Below are positions 1 through 7,775 of a stretch of DNA of 64,000 bases, piece after piece. Each line of letters begins with the position of its first letter. The stretch's first letter is position 1. Both the position numbers and the translations under genes were made by a program. The notes below the pieces were generated by a model. That model was not told the DNA's origin. It searched no databases and saw only the letters and a list, made by a program, of their open reading frames with translations. Source of the DNA: Sphingobacterium chungjuense (GTDB taxonomy: Bacteria > Bacteroidota > Bacteroidia > Sphingobacteriales > Sphingobacteriaceae). Location: positions 648,891-712,890 of the forward strand of contig NZ_WLYS01000002.1 of NCBI RefSeq assembly GCF_011316935.1. The letters are read 5' to 3'.

Positions 1-164
1 AGAAGCTAAATGAAACCACCTACAAGCTATCTAAAACCACCTAACAGTTGTTTGGATGTTAAAAAAAGTTAAGCAAAGCCAATGATTGTACTATTTTAAA
101 AATACCGTCGTTTTATAGGCAGTAGTAATTTTTTCATAATAGGTTAATAATTGGTTAGTTAGTT

Positions 165-202
165 AGAAGTCCTGAAGTTCCCCACTTCAGGACTTCTTTT
201 TT
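165..202 (+). terminator. Rho-independent terminator, first module
   Basis: A perfect 13-bp stem (165-177 paired with 185-197) with a 7-nt loop is followed by a T-run. The same stem, slightly diverged, recurs at 355-386. Confidence 0.85.
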
Positions 203-303
203 GCTGCAACTTGTTGGAATTACCATGCTGATGTGTCCGCGGGAAATACTTGTTTTTTAGAGAAATTTGCGAATAAAAGGTTAAATATTAAAATTTCTCA
301 TAG

Positions 304-319
304 TTGGCACAAATATTGT
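304..319 (+). promoter_or_regulatory. Possible sigma-54-like promoter
   Basis: TTGGCAC is followed after five bases by TTGTT, placing GG and GT ten bases apart, as in the -24/-12 elements of RpoN promoters (consensus GG-N10-GC). The -12 dinucleotide is GT instead of GC. A start about 12 bases downstream (near 331) would give a transcript of about 60 nt ending at the terminator at 355-393. This is inference from one sequence match. Confidence 0.35.
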
Positions 320-330
320 TTTATTCACAG

Positions 331-393
331 TGTTTGGTTAATAATTGGTTTGTCGAAAGTCTTGAAACTCCCATTTCAGGACTTTCTTTTTTT
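331..393 (+). ncRNA. Candidate small RNA, second module
   Basis: Between the sigma-54-like element and the T-run lie about 60 nt with no ORF. The 5' part repeats GGTTAATAATTGG of the first module, and the 3' part is a 13-bp stem-loop (355-367 with 374-386, one G-U pair) with a T-run. The duplication of leader plus terminator argues for a short transcript rather than a plain terminator. The boundaries are inferred. Confidence 0.35.
355..393 (+). terminator. Rho-independent terminator, second module
   Basis: A 13-bp stem with one G-U pair and a 6-nt loop, followed by a run of seven T. It lies 83 bases upstream of the response regulator start. Confidence 0.8.
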
Positions 394-446
394 GTAACGA
401 TTTCGCCTAACCTTTCTAAGCGGCACAAGCAATTCCAGAATTTTGA

Positions 447-454
447 TATATTTG
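447..454 (+). promoter_or_regulatory. Possible -7 promoter element of the response regulator
   Basis: TATATTTG matches the Bacteroidota -7 consensus TAnnTTTG and lies about 22 bases before the ATG at 476. No good TTTG -33 element was found at the right distance. Confidence 0.3.
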
Positions 455-475
455 TTGTAGCTACCTTATAAATCT

Positions 476-1279
476 ATGATAAATTCGATGCATCCTTCTG
501 AGGCAACCATCGTAATTGCCGACGACCATCAAGACATCTTGGACTTTATTGCCGAAGATCTGGAAGATCATTATCGTGTGGTAAAAATGACGAACGGTCA
601 AGAAGCTTTAGAATATATCAAGCTGTATCCTGTGGATCTTGTCGTGAGTGATGTGATGATGCCGGTGATGGATGGCTATGAGCTGTGCACGGCGATCAAA
701 GATGATTTGCAATACAGCCACATCCCTTTTATCATGTTGACAGCAAAGAATAGTCTGCAATCGAAGATTGAAGGATTGGAATATGGCGCGGATGCTTATA
801 TAGAAAAACCTTTTTCGCCCAACTTTCTGCAAGCACAGATCACTAGTTTGTTGCGCAATCGAAAATCGCTGCGAGCACATTATGATGCTACACCGTCTGC
901 GCCGATGGATACAGAGAAAGAAGAGACGAGCGATCAGATTTTTTTAAGAAAATTGAATGCACTAATTTTAGAAAACATGTCGGAGCAGAGTTTATGTGTG
1001 GATATGTTGGCAGAGAAAATGTGCATGAGTAGGCCAACTTTGTATCGTAAAATCAAAGCGCTTTCGGATTTATCGCCCAATGAATTAATCAACATCACCA
1101 GATTGAAAAAAGCAGCGCAGTTATTGACCAATCAGGAATACAAAGTGTATGAGATTGCGAATAAACTGGGTTTCAGTACACCTTCCCATTTCACTCGCAA
1201 CTTTCAAAAACAGTTTGGCATCAGCCCGAAGGAGTTTATTGGGAAAATGAGAAAATCGGCAACGCCAATTCAATCTTAA
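476..1279 (+). CDS. Response regulator, receiver plus AraC-type HTH
   Basis: A 267-residue cytoplasmic transcription factor. Residues about 11-130 form a CheY-like receiver: acidic pair D16/D17, phospho-acceptor D59 in SDVMMP, T89 in MLTAK and K111 in EKPF. Residues about 160-258 form an AraC-family double helix-turn-helix (the SRPTLYRKIK and GFSTPSHFTRNFQKQFG segments). This is the output half of the hybrid two-component proteins common in Bacteroidota, here as a stand-alone protein. No histidine kinase is adjacent; the nearest in the window is at 7776-9059. An alternative start is the ATG at 488. The target genes cannot be read from the sequence. Confidence 0.9.
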   Translation: MINSMHPSEATIVIADDHQDILDFIAEDLEDHYRVVKMTNGQEALEYIKLYPVDLVVSDVMMPVMDGYELCTAIKDDLQYSHIPFIMLTAKNSLQSKIEGLEYGADAYIEKPFSPNFLQAQITSLLRNRKSLRAHYDATPSAPMDTEKEETSDQIFLRKLNALILENMSEQSLCVDMLAEKMCMSRPTLYRKIKALSDLSPNELINITRLKKAAQLLTNQEYKVYEIANKLGFSTPSHFTRNFQKQFGISPKEFIGKMRKSATPIQS

Positions 1280-1346
1280 TATCCATACATTTTTACCGCT
1301 TCGAAAATAGTACCTATCTTAGATCCAAGCTAAAAACAGTGAAAAG

Positions 1347-1715
1347 ATGAAGCGGCTGATCGCAAGTTTTCGATATGCAGGACAAGGTTTGCGCACCGTA
1401 TTCCGAAGTGAAACTAATTTTCGAATACATTTGGCGGCGAGCCTAATGGTGATAATTCTTGGCTATATATTGAAGATAGCAACCTTGGAATGGGTGGCCA
1501 TATCGCTAAGCATTGGGCTGGTGATAAGTATGGAATGCCTTAATTCTGCGGTTGAATACTTAGCAGACTTCGTTTCTCCAGAAAAAAATGAACAGATAAA
1601 AAAAGTGAAAGATGCAGCAGCGGCAGCTGTGCTGATTAGTGCGCTGGCTTCTATAGGAGTAGGATTATTAATCTTTGCACCCAAGATGTGGTCTATCGTA
1701 AAACTTTATCTTTAA
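1347..1715 (+). CDS. dgkA: DgkA-type diacylglycerol/undecaprenol kinase
   Basis: A 122-residue inner-membrane lipid kinase with the usual family length. It has an N-terminal amphipathic part and three transmembrane helices. Conserved family positions are visible: E22 and N24 in SETNF, the ECLNSAVE helix (E63, N66, E70) and K88-D89 before the Ala-rich third helix. Enterobacterial members phosphorylate diacylglycerol; many Gram-positive and Bacteroidota homologs act on undecaprenol, and the sequence alone does not decide. The gene stands 67 bp behind the response regulator and could be co-transcribed. It converges on the glutathione peroxidase gene. Confidence 0.88.
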   Translation: MKRLIASFRYAGQGLRTVFRSETNFRIHLAASLMVIILGYILKIATLEWVAISLSIGLVISMECLNSAVEYLADFVSPEKNEQIKKVKDAAAAAVLISALASIGVGLLIFAPKMWSIVKLYL

Positions 1716-1815
1716 AGATCACTCGTACAAATTCATCAACTGCACAAATTTCAAAGTCATTATACACCGTGTTTTTTGAATAGCCCCTGTTTGATTGCTA
1801 AAAAATAGCCTGCTA

Positions 1816-2319
1816 TTAGTTTGATTCCAGTGCATCACTATCTAGTAGTTTCCTTATTGTACTTTCTAACTTTTCTGGTTTGGTTATCGGTGAGAAGCGC
1901 TTAACTGGCTTTCCTTTTTTGTCCACCAGAAATTTGGTAAAGTTCCATTTGATGCGTGAGCCAAGGAAGCCCGAAAGCTCTTTTTTGAGGTATCGGAAAA
2001 CAGGGTTTGTGTTTTCTCCATTGACATCTGATTTCTCAAGCAGTTGAAAGGTAACGCCATGATTGATCTGGCAAGCAGATTCCATGCTTGCATTGGTTTC
2101 TGGCTCCTGATTAGCGAATTGATCGCTTGGAAAGCCTAGTACGACCAAACCTTGGGGACTGTATTTTTGATGCAATAATTCTAATCCTTCAAATTGCGGC
2201 GCTAGTCCGCATTTTGTTGCCGTGTTTACGATCAAAACAACTTTTCCACGTAAGTCATCCATCGGCAACTTTTCACCGCTGGGCTTGTTGGCACTTAAAT
2301 CATAAAATGTATCCATCAT
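1816..2319 (-). CDS. Glutathione peroxidase family protein (cysteine type)
   Basis: A 167-residue thiol peroxidase that reduces hydroperoxides, in bacteria usually with thioredoxin as donor. The catalytic motif is NTATKCGLAPQ with C37 where animal enzymes carry selenocysteine. The second signature GFPSDQF and the WNFTKFLVD tryptophan motif follow in order. No signal peptide is seen, so it should be cytoplasmic. Two ATGs stand in tandem at the start (2317-2319 and 2314-2316). It lies downstream of the FMN-binding stress protein on the same strand but is separated from it by a hairpin, so it probably has its own promoter. Confidence 0.92.
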   Translation of the reverse strand: MMDTFYDLSANKPSGEKLPMDDLRGKVVLIVNTATKCGLAPQFEGLELLHQKYSPQGLVVLGFPSDQFANQEPETNASMESACQINHGVTFQLLEKSDVNGENTNPVFRYLKKELSGFLGSRIKWNFTKFLVDKKGKPVKRFSPITKPEKLESTIRKLLDSDALESN

Positions 2320-2330
2320 AGTCTCGTTTA

Positions 2331-2372
2331 AGTAAAAGAGTCAGATATCTGATATGGACGATCTGACTCTTT
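2331..2372 (-). terminator. Terminator downstream of the FMN-binding protein gene
   Basis: A 12-bp stem (2335-2346 with 2361-2372) with a T-rich stretch on the minus strand. It separates the gene at 2405-2911 from the glutathione peroxidase gene. Confidence 0.65.
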
Positions 2373-2404
2373 CATTTTGTCATTACAAATATCGGTAATT
2401 TGTA

Positions 2405-2911
2405 CTAGATGTTAAGATCACCTTGACGACCTACATCTTTCTTTGCACCAGTAATTGCACTAGCAGCCACTTTAAAGAATGTGACCAATTTATTGGATTT
2501 ATTATCCCAATAATGTGCCTCACTTGGTACTACGCGTAGTACACGTATACGTGGGTCTTCTTTTCCTTTTTCAAACCAACCTTCGATCATTTTATTCCAG
2601 TATTTATCAATCCGTTCTTGATCTCTGGAGACCTCCGCATGTCCATTAATACTCAAGAAGCTGTAGTCGCTCACATCCGAATACAACAAACTAACCTGAT
2701 CATTGGATTCCAGGTGCGTGTGTGTATCACTTTCGGACGAAAATAAAAACCAAATGTTTCCCGATTCATCTACTTCTTGTCTACTCATCGGCACTGCATG
2801 TACGTAGCTACCATTTTCGGGATAAGTACCGAGCATTCCGATATCTATTTTGTCTACTAGTTCTTGTAGTTTATCTATAGCTTCTTGATTGTGAAGATTT
2901 TCTGTACTCAT
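2405..2911 (-). CDS. Pyridoxamine 5'-phosphate oxidase-family stress protein
   Basis: A 168-residue split-barrel flavin-binding protein of the general-stress-protein-26 type. The segment from GMLGTYPENG through SMNGHAE-like strands (ISWFLFSSES, SLLYSDVSDYSFLSINGHA) and the terminal VPSEAHYWD match the family pattern. These proteins bind FMN or related cofactors, and most have no proven enzymatic role. The start at 2911 (MSTENL) is preferred; an upstream in-frame ATG at 2941 would add ten residues that look unlike the family. The gene is divergent from the small ORF at 3031 with about 120 bp between them. Confidence 0.82.
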   Translation of the reverse strand: MSTENLHNQEAIDKLQELVDKIDIGMLGTYPENGSYVHAVPMSRQEVDESGNIWFLFSSESDTHTHLESNDQVSLLYSDVSDYSFLSINGHAEVSRDQERIDKYWNKMIEGWFEKGKEDPRIRVLRVVPSEAHYWDNKSNKLVTFFKVAASAITGAKKDVGRQGDLNI

Positions 2912-3030
2912 AGCAAATATGTTTGTTTGATAAGATAACATTCGAGATAAACAATTGTTGGAGTACAGTTGAAAAAATCAAAACTGGAAAATGGTTGTTT
3001 ATTCTGTAGTAAACTGTAAACCTAGAAAAC

Positions 3031-3318
3031 ATGACACAAGAAGAAGCAATCCGCAAAGGCAAAACCTATTATCAGGAAAACGTGGCTGGCAATAGTATAG
3101 AAGAAGAGAAAGGATTTCACCTAGTGGAAGAAAATGAAGAATATTCGATATTCTTGGACAACAATACCGCAGATATATCTGATCCTGCTTTGCTCTCGAT
3201 TAGCGATGCCGATGGACATGAAAAATTTATGGAGCGATATCAACAAATTGAGCAGAACAGCTCCTATTGCGAAACAATTGATTCAAGCACCTACCGAGTA
3301 TGTGCCATTCCAAAATAA
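3031..3318 (+). CDS. Small acidic hypothetical protein
   Basis: A 95-residue protein rich in Glu and Asp, with no signal peptide, membrane segment or recognised motif. It has two cysteines near the C-terminus (SYCET and YRVCAIP). The ORF is flanked by a divergent promoter region and a clear terminator right after the stop, which supports it being a real, monocistronic gene. It is not recognised as a known family. Confidence 0.65.
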   Translation: MTQEEAIRKGKTYYQENVAGNSIEEEKGFHLVEENEEYSIFLDNNTADISDPALLSISDADGHEKFMERYQQIEQNSSYCETIDSSTYRVCAIPK

Positions 3319-3323
3319 ATGAC

Positions 3324-3362
3324 AGCAAAAAGGGCGCTCTATCCAGATGCGCCCTTTTTGCT
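3324..3362. terminator. Bidirectional terminator
   Basis: A 14-bp perfect stem (3324-3337 with 3349-3362) with A-runs on one side and T-runs on the other. It serves the small gene ending at 3318 and the convergent NlpE-like gene ending at 3377. Confidence 0.85.
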
Positions 3363-3376
3363 GCTGTATAGAAGTA

Positions 3377-3856
3377 TTATTCTACTGGCAATTCCGCGTC
3401 TTTGATCTTTTTCAAGACATAATGTTCAGCAAGATTTGAAGTGATTTCCTTCTCGTCTTCATCTAATTGCTTTAGATTGTCATCACCAATTTTAAATTTC
3501 AAATTCACATTCGTCCCTTTCAAGTGCGCGACTTTACCACCGTCATGCCACATGATCCGTCCGTTGTCATCCACTTTTTGATCGCGATCTTCGTAATCTT
3601 GCGTGATGCGAAAGGTGTCATTATTGTTGAGCACGACCGTCGTTTTGATACCCGGACAATCTGCGCAAGGCACTACGCCTTCGTACGTGCCAGGCCAATC
3701 TCCTACAGTTTCAGCAATTGGCGCGGATTCGTCTTCGTTCTCCGAAGCTGCTGTTGTCTCAGCAGTCTCTGCTGGGTCATCTGCTGATTCTGTCTTGGAT
3801 TGCCCGCATCCTGTTAAGATGGCTATACCTAATAAGTAACTAAAGATGTATTTCAT
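3377..3856 (-). CDS. NlpE-like lipoprotein
   Basis: A 159-residue envelope lipoprotein. The signal peptide ends in the lipobox LTGC (C17). A Ser/Thr/Glu-rich linker (about residues 18-50) follows, then an NlpE N-terminal domain starting at GTYEGVVPCADC. The CxxC pair C64/C67 and the following IKTTVVLNNNDTF strand are typical. E. coli NlpE senses copper stress and surface contact through the Cpx system. Bacteroidota lack an obvious Cpx, so here the protein is best seen as a copper/oxidation-related surface lipoprotein of unknown signalling role. It is probably monocistronic. Confidence 0.82.
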   Translation of the reverse strand: MKYIFSYLLGIAILTGCGQSKTESADDPAETAETTAASENEDESAPIAETVGDWPGTYEGVVPCADCPGIKTTVVLNNNDTFRITQDYEDRDQKVDDNGRIMWHDGGKVAHLKGTNVNLKFKIGDDNLKQLDEDEKEITSNLAEHYVLKKIKDAELPVE

Positions 3857-3980
3857 ATCCGTTCTTTTTTCTGCAATGTTTTACAAATTCCTTGCCATAA
3901 GATTATATACAATGTATATATGACTTTCCCGCATCACCAAGAACCTGATCTAGACATAGTAATTATTAATAGGGAAGGTT

Positions 3981-4649
3981 TTACGAAATGACGACCTTGC
4001 CTTTCACCAAAAGTTTATCACAGACCTTGCTACTTAGCAATTCATTCTTTTTGTCGGTATAGGATACCGACATCGTCCCATCAAAATTTTCTACAGATTC
4101 AATATGTAGAATTGTCCCTAGCGGCAATGATTTAGCATTGAGATAGTTGAGCAGATCTGTAGAAGAATCTCCAACAGCCATAAATTGCACCTGATCTCCC
4201 GCCTTATAGTCGCTAAGTTTTTGGTAATTCTCTATCGTGACATGGCCATGGTGATCAGGTATTGGTGAACCATGCGGATCTACATTTGGATAGCCTAATA
4301 ATTCATCCATTTTATCGAAAAAAGCAGGCGATTGAATATGCTCAATTTGTTCGGCAATTTCATGCACTTCTTCCCACCCCAACCCCATTATTTCTACCAA
4401 ATACATCTCTGTTAACCGATGCTTACGAATAATTAGTGCAGCTTCTTTTTTGCCCTTCTCAGACAACTTTACGGGTCTATAGCTTTCGTGAATTACCAAT
4501 TTTTTCTCAGAAAGTCGTTTCATCATGCTATTTGCGGTCGGCAATTTAACTTGTAAATGCTTACTGAGATCAGAAATATTTACTTCTCCCTTGCTATGAG
4601 AGAGGTGAAACAAAGCTTTCAGGTAGTTTTCTTCTGTTCCAGACATCAT
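3981..4649 (-). CDS. DtxR/MntR-family metal-dependent repressor
   Basis: A 222-residue iron- or manganese-responsive repressor. An N-terminal winged helix (TEENYLKALFHL through MMKRLSEKKLV) is followed by the metal-binding/dimerisation domain (HRLTEMYL, EEVHEIAEQIEHI, DPHGSPIP) and a C-terminal FeoA/SH3-like domain (about residues 150-222). The start is placed at the tandem ATG at 4649/4646 because homologs begin just before TEENYLKA. An in-frame ATG at 4736 would add 29 non-family residues and run through the inverted repeat at 4677-4710. The gene is divergent from the DUF1111 operon, which is the likely target. Confidence 0.88.
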   Translation of the reverse strand: MMSGTEENYLKALFHLSHSKGEVNISDLSKHLQVKLPTANSMMKRLSEKKLVIHESYRPVKLSEKGKKEAALIIRKHRLTEMYLVEIMGLGWEEVHEIAEQIEHIQSPAFFDKMDELLGYPNVDPHGSPIPDHHGHVTIENYQKLSDYKAGDQVQFMAVGDSSTDLLNYLNAKSLPLGTILHIESVENFDGTMSVSYTDKKNELLSSKVCDKLLVKGKVVIS

Positions 4650-4676
4650 AGGTTGAATGTACGCAATATTAGCATC

Positions 4677-4710
4677 ATCTAACATATTAAAAAATAAATA
4701 TTTGTTAGAT
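4677..4710. promoter_or_regulatory. Inverted repeat, candidate DtxR-family operator
   Basis: ATCTAAC and GTTAGAT face each other across 20 bases. The right arm overlaps the -33 element of the plus-strand promoter (TTTG at 4701-4704). More ATCTAA/TTAGAT half-sites occur at 4735-4740 and 4769-4774. The position between the repressor and the divergent operon makes it a plausible operator; binding is inferred. Confidence 0.45.
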
Positions 4711-4731
4711 TGATATAACTTTTTATCTTTA
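4701..4731 (+). promoter_or_regulatory. Promoter of the DUF1111-Rieske-porin operon
   Basis: TTTG (4701-4704), 19 bases, then TATCTTTA (4724-4731), one base off the Bacteroidota consensus TTTG/TAnnTTTG. The predicted start near 4737 leaves a leader of about 115 nt before the ATG at 4855. Confidence 0.6.
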
Positions 4732-4854
4732 CACATCTAATAATACTATTTACTACTTGGTAATAGTTTTAGATTGTTGAATTGTCAGAGCGACCACCTC
4801 CATTCGCTAGCAGACCGAGAAGAAAAACGCCCTTTTTTAAGATTTATAATTAGA

Positions 4855-6054
4855 ATGATGAAAAAATCACACATCGTTATTGGAGTTATTGTAGCTCTAA
4901 TTATCGGGGTTCAGTCTTGTGAGAGGTTCGAACCTAAATTACCGCCAGAAGACAGTCTATTAGACGGCCCAATAGATGGACTCAATTTTGCAGAAATGCG
5001 GCGTTTTCTGGATGGAGATCAGACTTTTGAGGAAGTATTCACCATCGAGAAAGGTCTTGGACCTTTGTTCGTAGCCAACAGCTGCGTGAGTTGCCATGCT
5101 GGAGATGGTAAGGGAAATCCCTTTAGTACGGTTACCCGATTCGGTCAGATCGATGCCACTGGCAATCAGTTTTTACATGTAGGTGGACCGCAATTGCAAA
5201 ACAGAGCAATCCCTGGATATCAGCCAGAAGTTTTACCTGCTGGGGCAACGTATACACGTCTCACTCCGCCCGCTGTAACAGGAATGGGATTGCTAGAATT
5301 TGTACCGGATGCCGTGTTGCTCTCCCTGGCTGATCCCGAAGATTTAGATGGTGACGGCATCTCCGGTCGCGTGAATTGGGTAAACATTCCCGCTTTCATT
5401 AGACCTCGCATTGAAAGCATTTCCAAAGAAGGAAAATACATCGGGCGATTTGGTAAAAAGGCAAGTGTATATGATTTGCTTCAACAGACTGTCAGTGCAT
5501 TTTCTGAAGACATGGGAATTTCTACCTTTTACAATCCTATTGACCTTTTTTCAGGTATGCCAATTGATCCAGAAATTGCTACGCAGAAAGTAAATAACGT
5601 CAGCTTTTATCTGCAAACCTTAAAAGCTCCTGTTCCGCGTAATCAAAATGATCCAGAAGTCTTGCGAGGCAAAGCCTTATTTACGCAGATTTCATGTTCA
5701 AGCTGTCATACACCGCAACTAAAGACTGGGAATGCATCGATTGACGCATTGGCGTTTCAAGAACTCTATCCTTATACTGACTTGCTTCTGCACGATATGG
5801 GACCAGAACTCGACGATGGCTATACCGAAGGATCAGCAGAAACGGCAGAATGGCGAACTCCTCCACTTTGGGGATTGGGACTTGCGCCAGATTCTCAAGG
5901 CGGGCGCTATTTCTTGATGCACGATGGCAGAGCCAACAGTATCGAACAAGCGATAGAACTTCATGGTGGCGAAGCCTCTCGGGTTCGCCAAAATTATAGG
6001 AGTCTTTCACCCGGTGAAAAGGAATCATTGATCAAATTCTTAAAATCACTTTAA
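4855..6054 (+). CDS. Diheme c-type cytochrome lipoprotein (DUF1111 family)
   Basis: A 399-residue exported diheme oxidoreductase of the family annotated as putative peroxidase or thiol oxidoreductase. The signal peptide ends in a lipobox with C22 (VQSC). Two heme-c sites are visible: CVSCH (C77, C80, H81) and CSSCH (C281, C284, H285). The stop codon is one base before the Rieske gene, so the two are translated as an operon. The start is set at the tandem ATG at 4855; an upstream TTG at 4774 would bury the signal peptide. The exact substrate of this family is unknown. Divergence from a DtxR-type repressor suggests control by iron or manganese. Confidence 0.87.
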   Translation: MMKKSHIVIGVIVALIIGVQSCERFEPKLPPEDSLLDGPIDGLNFAEMRRFLDGDQTFEEVFTIEKGLGPLFVANSCVSCHAGDGKGNPFSTVTRFGQIDATGNQFLHVGGPQLQNRAIPGYQPEVLPAGATYTRLTPPAVTGMGLLEFVPDAVLLSLADPEDLDGDGISGRVNWVNIPAFIRPRIESISKEGKYIGRFGKKASVYDLLQQTVSAFSEDMGISTFYNPIDLFSGMPIDPEIATQKVNNVSFYLQTLKAPVPRNQNDPEVLRGKALFTQISCSSCHTPQLKTGNASIDALAFQELYPYTDLLLHDMGPELDDGYTEGSAETAEWRTPPLWGLGLAPDSQGGRYFLMHDGRANSIEQAIELHGGEASRVRQNYRSLSPGEKESLIKFLKSL

Positions 6055-6055
6055 G

Positions 6056-6502
6056 ATGCATAGAAAGCAATTTATCAAGCACTGCGGTTTTGTCTGTGCT
6101 GGTGCAACAATAGGAATGTCATTGTTAAGTGGTTGTGCCTCGAGCAAAACAGTGACTGGCAAGATTGTAGATTCAGATCTTATCATATCGACCGAAAACT
6201 TTTTGGCGGAAAAATCAGCACAATCTACTTATCGCAAATACATTGTGGTAGCGCACGATCAGCTACGATACCCTATTTATGTATACCGATTTTCGGACAA
6301 TGAGTACTACGCTGTACTGATGCAATGCACCCATCAAGGCGCCGAGCTTCAAGCCTTTGGAGATCGGCTCCAATGCCCGGCGCACGATAGCGAGTTTAAC
6401 TTCAAGGGCGAAGTGCTCAATGGCCCTGCCAACGAAAGCTTAAGAGCATTCCCGATCGTTATTGATAACAATCTCCTTAAAATATCGCTAAAACATGTCT
6501 AA
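6056..6502 (+). CDS. Rieske-type [2Fe-2S] lipoprotein
   Basis: A 148-residue exported electron carrier. The signal peptide ends in a lipobox at C27 (LLSGC). The cluster ligands are C91 and H93 in CTHQGA and C107 and H110 in CPAHDSEF. The two extra cysteines that form the disulfide in cytochrome bc1 Rieske proteins are absent (A replaces C in both motifs), so the fold resembles ferredoxin-like Rieske domains. It starts one base after the diheme cytochrome stop and overlaps the porin gene by 8 bp. It probably passes electrons between the diheme protein and a periplasmic partner. Confidence 0.87.
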   Translation: MHRKQFIKHCGFVCAGATIGMSLLSGCASSKTVTGKIVDSDLIISTENFLAEKSAQSTYRKYIVVAHDQLRYPIYVYRFSDNEYYAVLMQCTHQGAELQAFGDRLQCPAHDSEFNFKGEVLNGPANESLRAFPIVIDNNLLKISLKHV

Positions 6503-7730
6503 AATATCTTTTATAATACTCCTTCTTGGGCTGTACGCACCATCGTTATTACAGGCTCAAATAGATTCTTCTTTGTTCAAAAGAGTAGAAAACAAAGATT
6601 CACTCAAAAACACCATGAACATGGATGCTGTATACAACAGGCCGATGTTATTTGCTGGAAGATTGCCAGTTTCCATCGGTGGCTATATGGAGGCCAACTG
6701 GCAGCACATTGGCGTAGATGGTGTAAGTGAAGGGCATCAGTTCCAATTTCGAAGATTTACTATTTTCATGGCATCCACCATCAGCAAACGTATTAAATTT
6801 ATGAGTGAACTGGAGTTTGAAGATGGTACCCGAGAGATCAGTATTGAATTTGCGGCATTAGATATGGAATTTGATCCTTTACTCAACTTACGCGGTGGTA
6901 TTATTTTGAATCCGATCGGCTCATTTAACCAAAATCATGACGGGCCGAAATGGGAGTTTACAGATCGTCCAATCTCAGCGACTCAAATGCTGCCCGCCAC
7001 ATGGAGCAATGCGGGCTTTGGTTTGTATGGCAAGCGGTATAGCAATGATTGGATGTTTGGTTACGAAGCGTATATTTCAGGAGGTTTTGATAACACCATT
7101 ATCAATAATGAACAGGGAAAAACCTACTTACCAGCAACCAAATCTAATGCCGACCGCTTCGAAGAAAGCCTGACCGGCCATCCACTCTACTCTGGAAAAC
7201 TCGCCGTACGCAATAATAAAATTGGCGAACTTGGGGTGTCTTATATGGGTGGTGTATACAATCGATACATGGATGAAGGCGAGCAGATTGATGACAAAAG
7301 GACATTACACGTTTTCGCCGTAGATTTCAACACCACTCTCCCACGGCTCAATACATTTATTACGGGGGAATGGGCTTGGATAAATGTGCAAGTACCCGAA
7401 AACTATATCCAGACGTATGGAAACAGGCAGTACGGTGGATTTGTGGATATCGTACAACCGATATGGCGACGCAGTATCTTAGGCTGGGACAATGCTTCGG
7501 TTAACCTTGCCTGCCGATTAGAATATGTCGACTGGAATGTCGGAAGAGTACAAGAAACTGGTGACAACATTGGTGAAGATTTGTGGAGCGTGATCGGAGG
7601 TTTAAGTTTTAGACCGAATTCACTTACAATATTAAGGCTGAACTATCGGCATCAGCGTAGTCGGGATTTTTTGGCCAATCCTCCTGTGATGCTAGGTGGT
7701 TTTAGTTTCGGTATTTCGACCTATTTTTAA
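6495..7730 (+). CDS. Outer-membrane porin, OprO/OprP-like
   Basis: A 411-residue beta-barrel protein with a signal peptide (cleavage near LLQAQ). Alternating strands rich in aromatic residues run from about residue 60 to a C-terminal Phe. The pattern of GGYMEANWQHIG, RRFTIFMAS and NPIGSFNQNHDGPKWEF is that of phosphate-selective porin O/P proteins in Bacteroidota. Homologs often transport phosphate, but here the operon partners are redox proteins. The substrate may therefore be a metal complex or another small ion; this is inference. It is the last gene of the three-gene operon. Confidence 0.8.
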   Translation: MSKISFIILLLGLYAPSLLQAQIDSSLFKRVENKDSLKNTMNMDAVYNRPMLFAGRLPVSIGGYMEANWQHIGVDGVSEGHQFQFRRFTIFMASTISKRIKFMSELEFEDGTREISIEFAALDMEFDPLLNLRGGIILNPIGSFNQNHDGPKWEFTDRPISATQMLPATWSNAGFGLYGKRYSNDWMFGYEAYISGGFDNTIINNEQGKTYLPATKSNADRFEESLTGHPLYSGKLAVRNNKIGELGVSYMGGVYNRYMDEGEQIDDKRTLHVFAVDFNTTLPRLNTFITGEWAWINVQVPENYIQTYGNRQYGGFVDIVQPIWRRSILGWDNASVNLACRLEYVDWNVGRVQETGDNIGEDLWSVIGGLSFRPNSLTILRLNYRHQRSRDFLANPPVMLGGFSFGISTYF

Positions 7731-7775
7731 TTTAATTTTTTAAGTGGTGAGGATCAACTATGGCAATATATCGCC

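Larger units (their letters stand above)
1..475. other. Intergenic region with two tandem sRNA-like modules
   Basis: No convincing coding sequence is present. The stretch holds a short direct repeat at 13-43, two copies of the word GGTTAATAATTGG (142-154 and 336-348), and after each copy a strong hairpin with a T-run. The upstream gene, if any, lies outside the window, so the first hairpin could simply be its terminator. The second copy sits too far downstream for that and has its own promoter-like sequence at 304-319. Confidence 0.6.
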
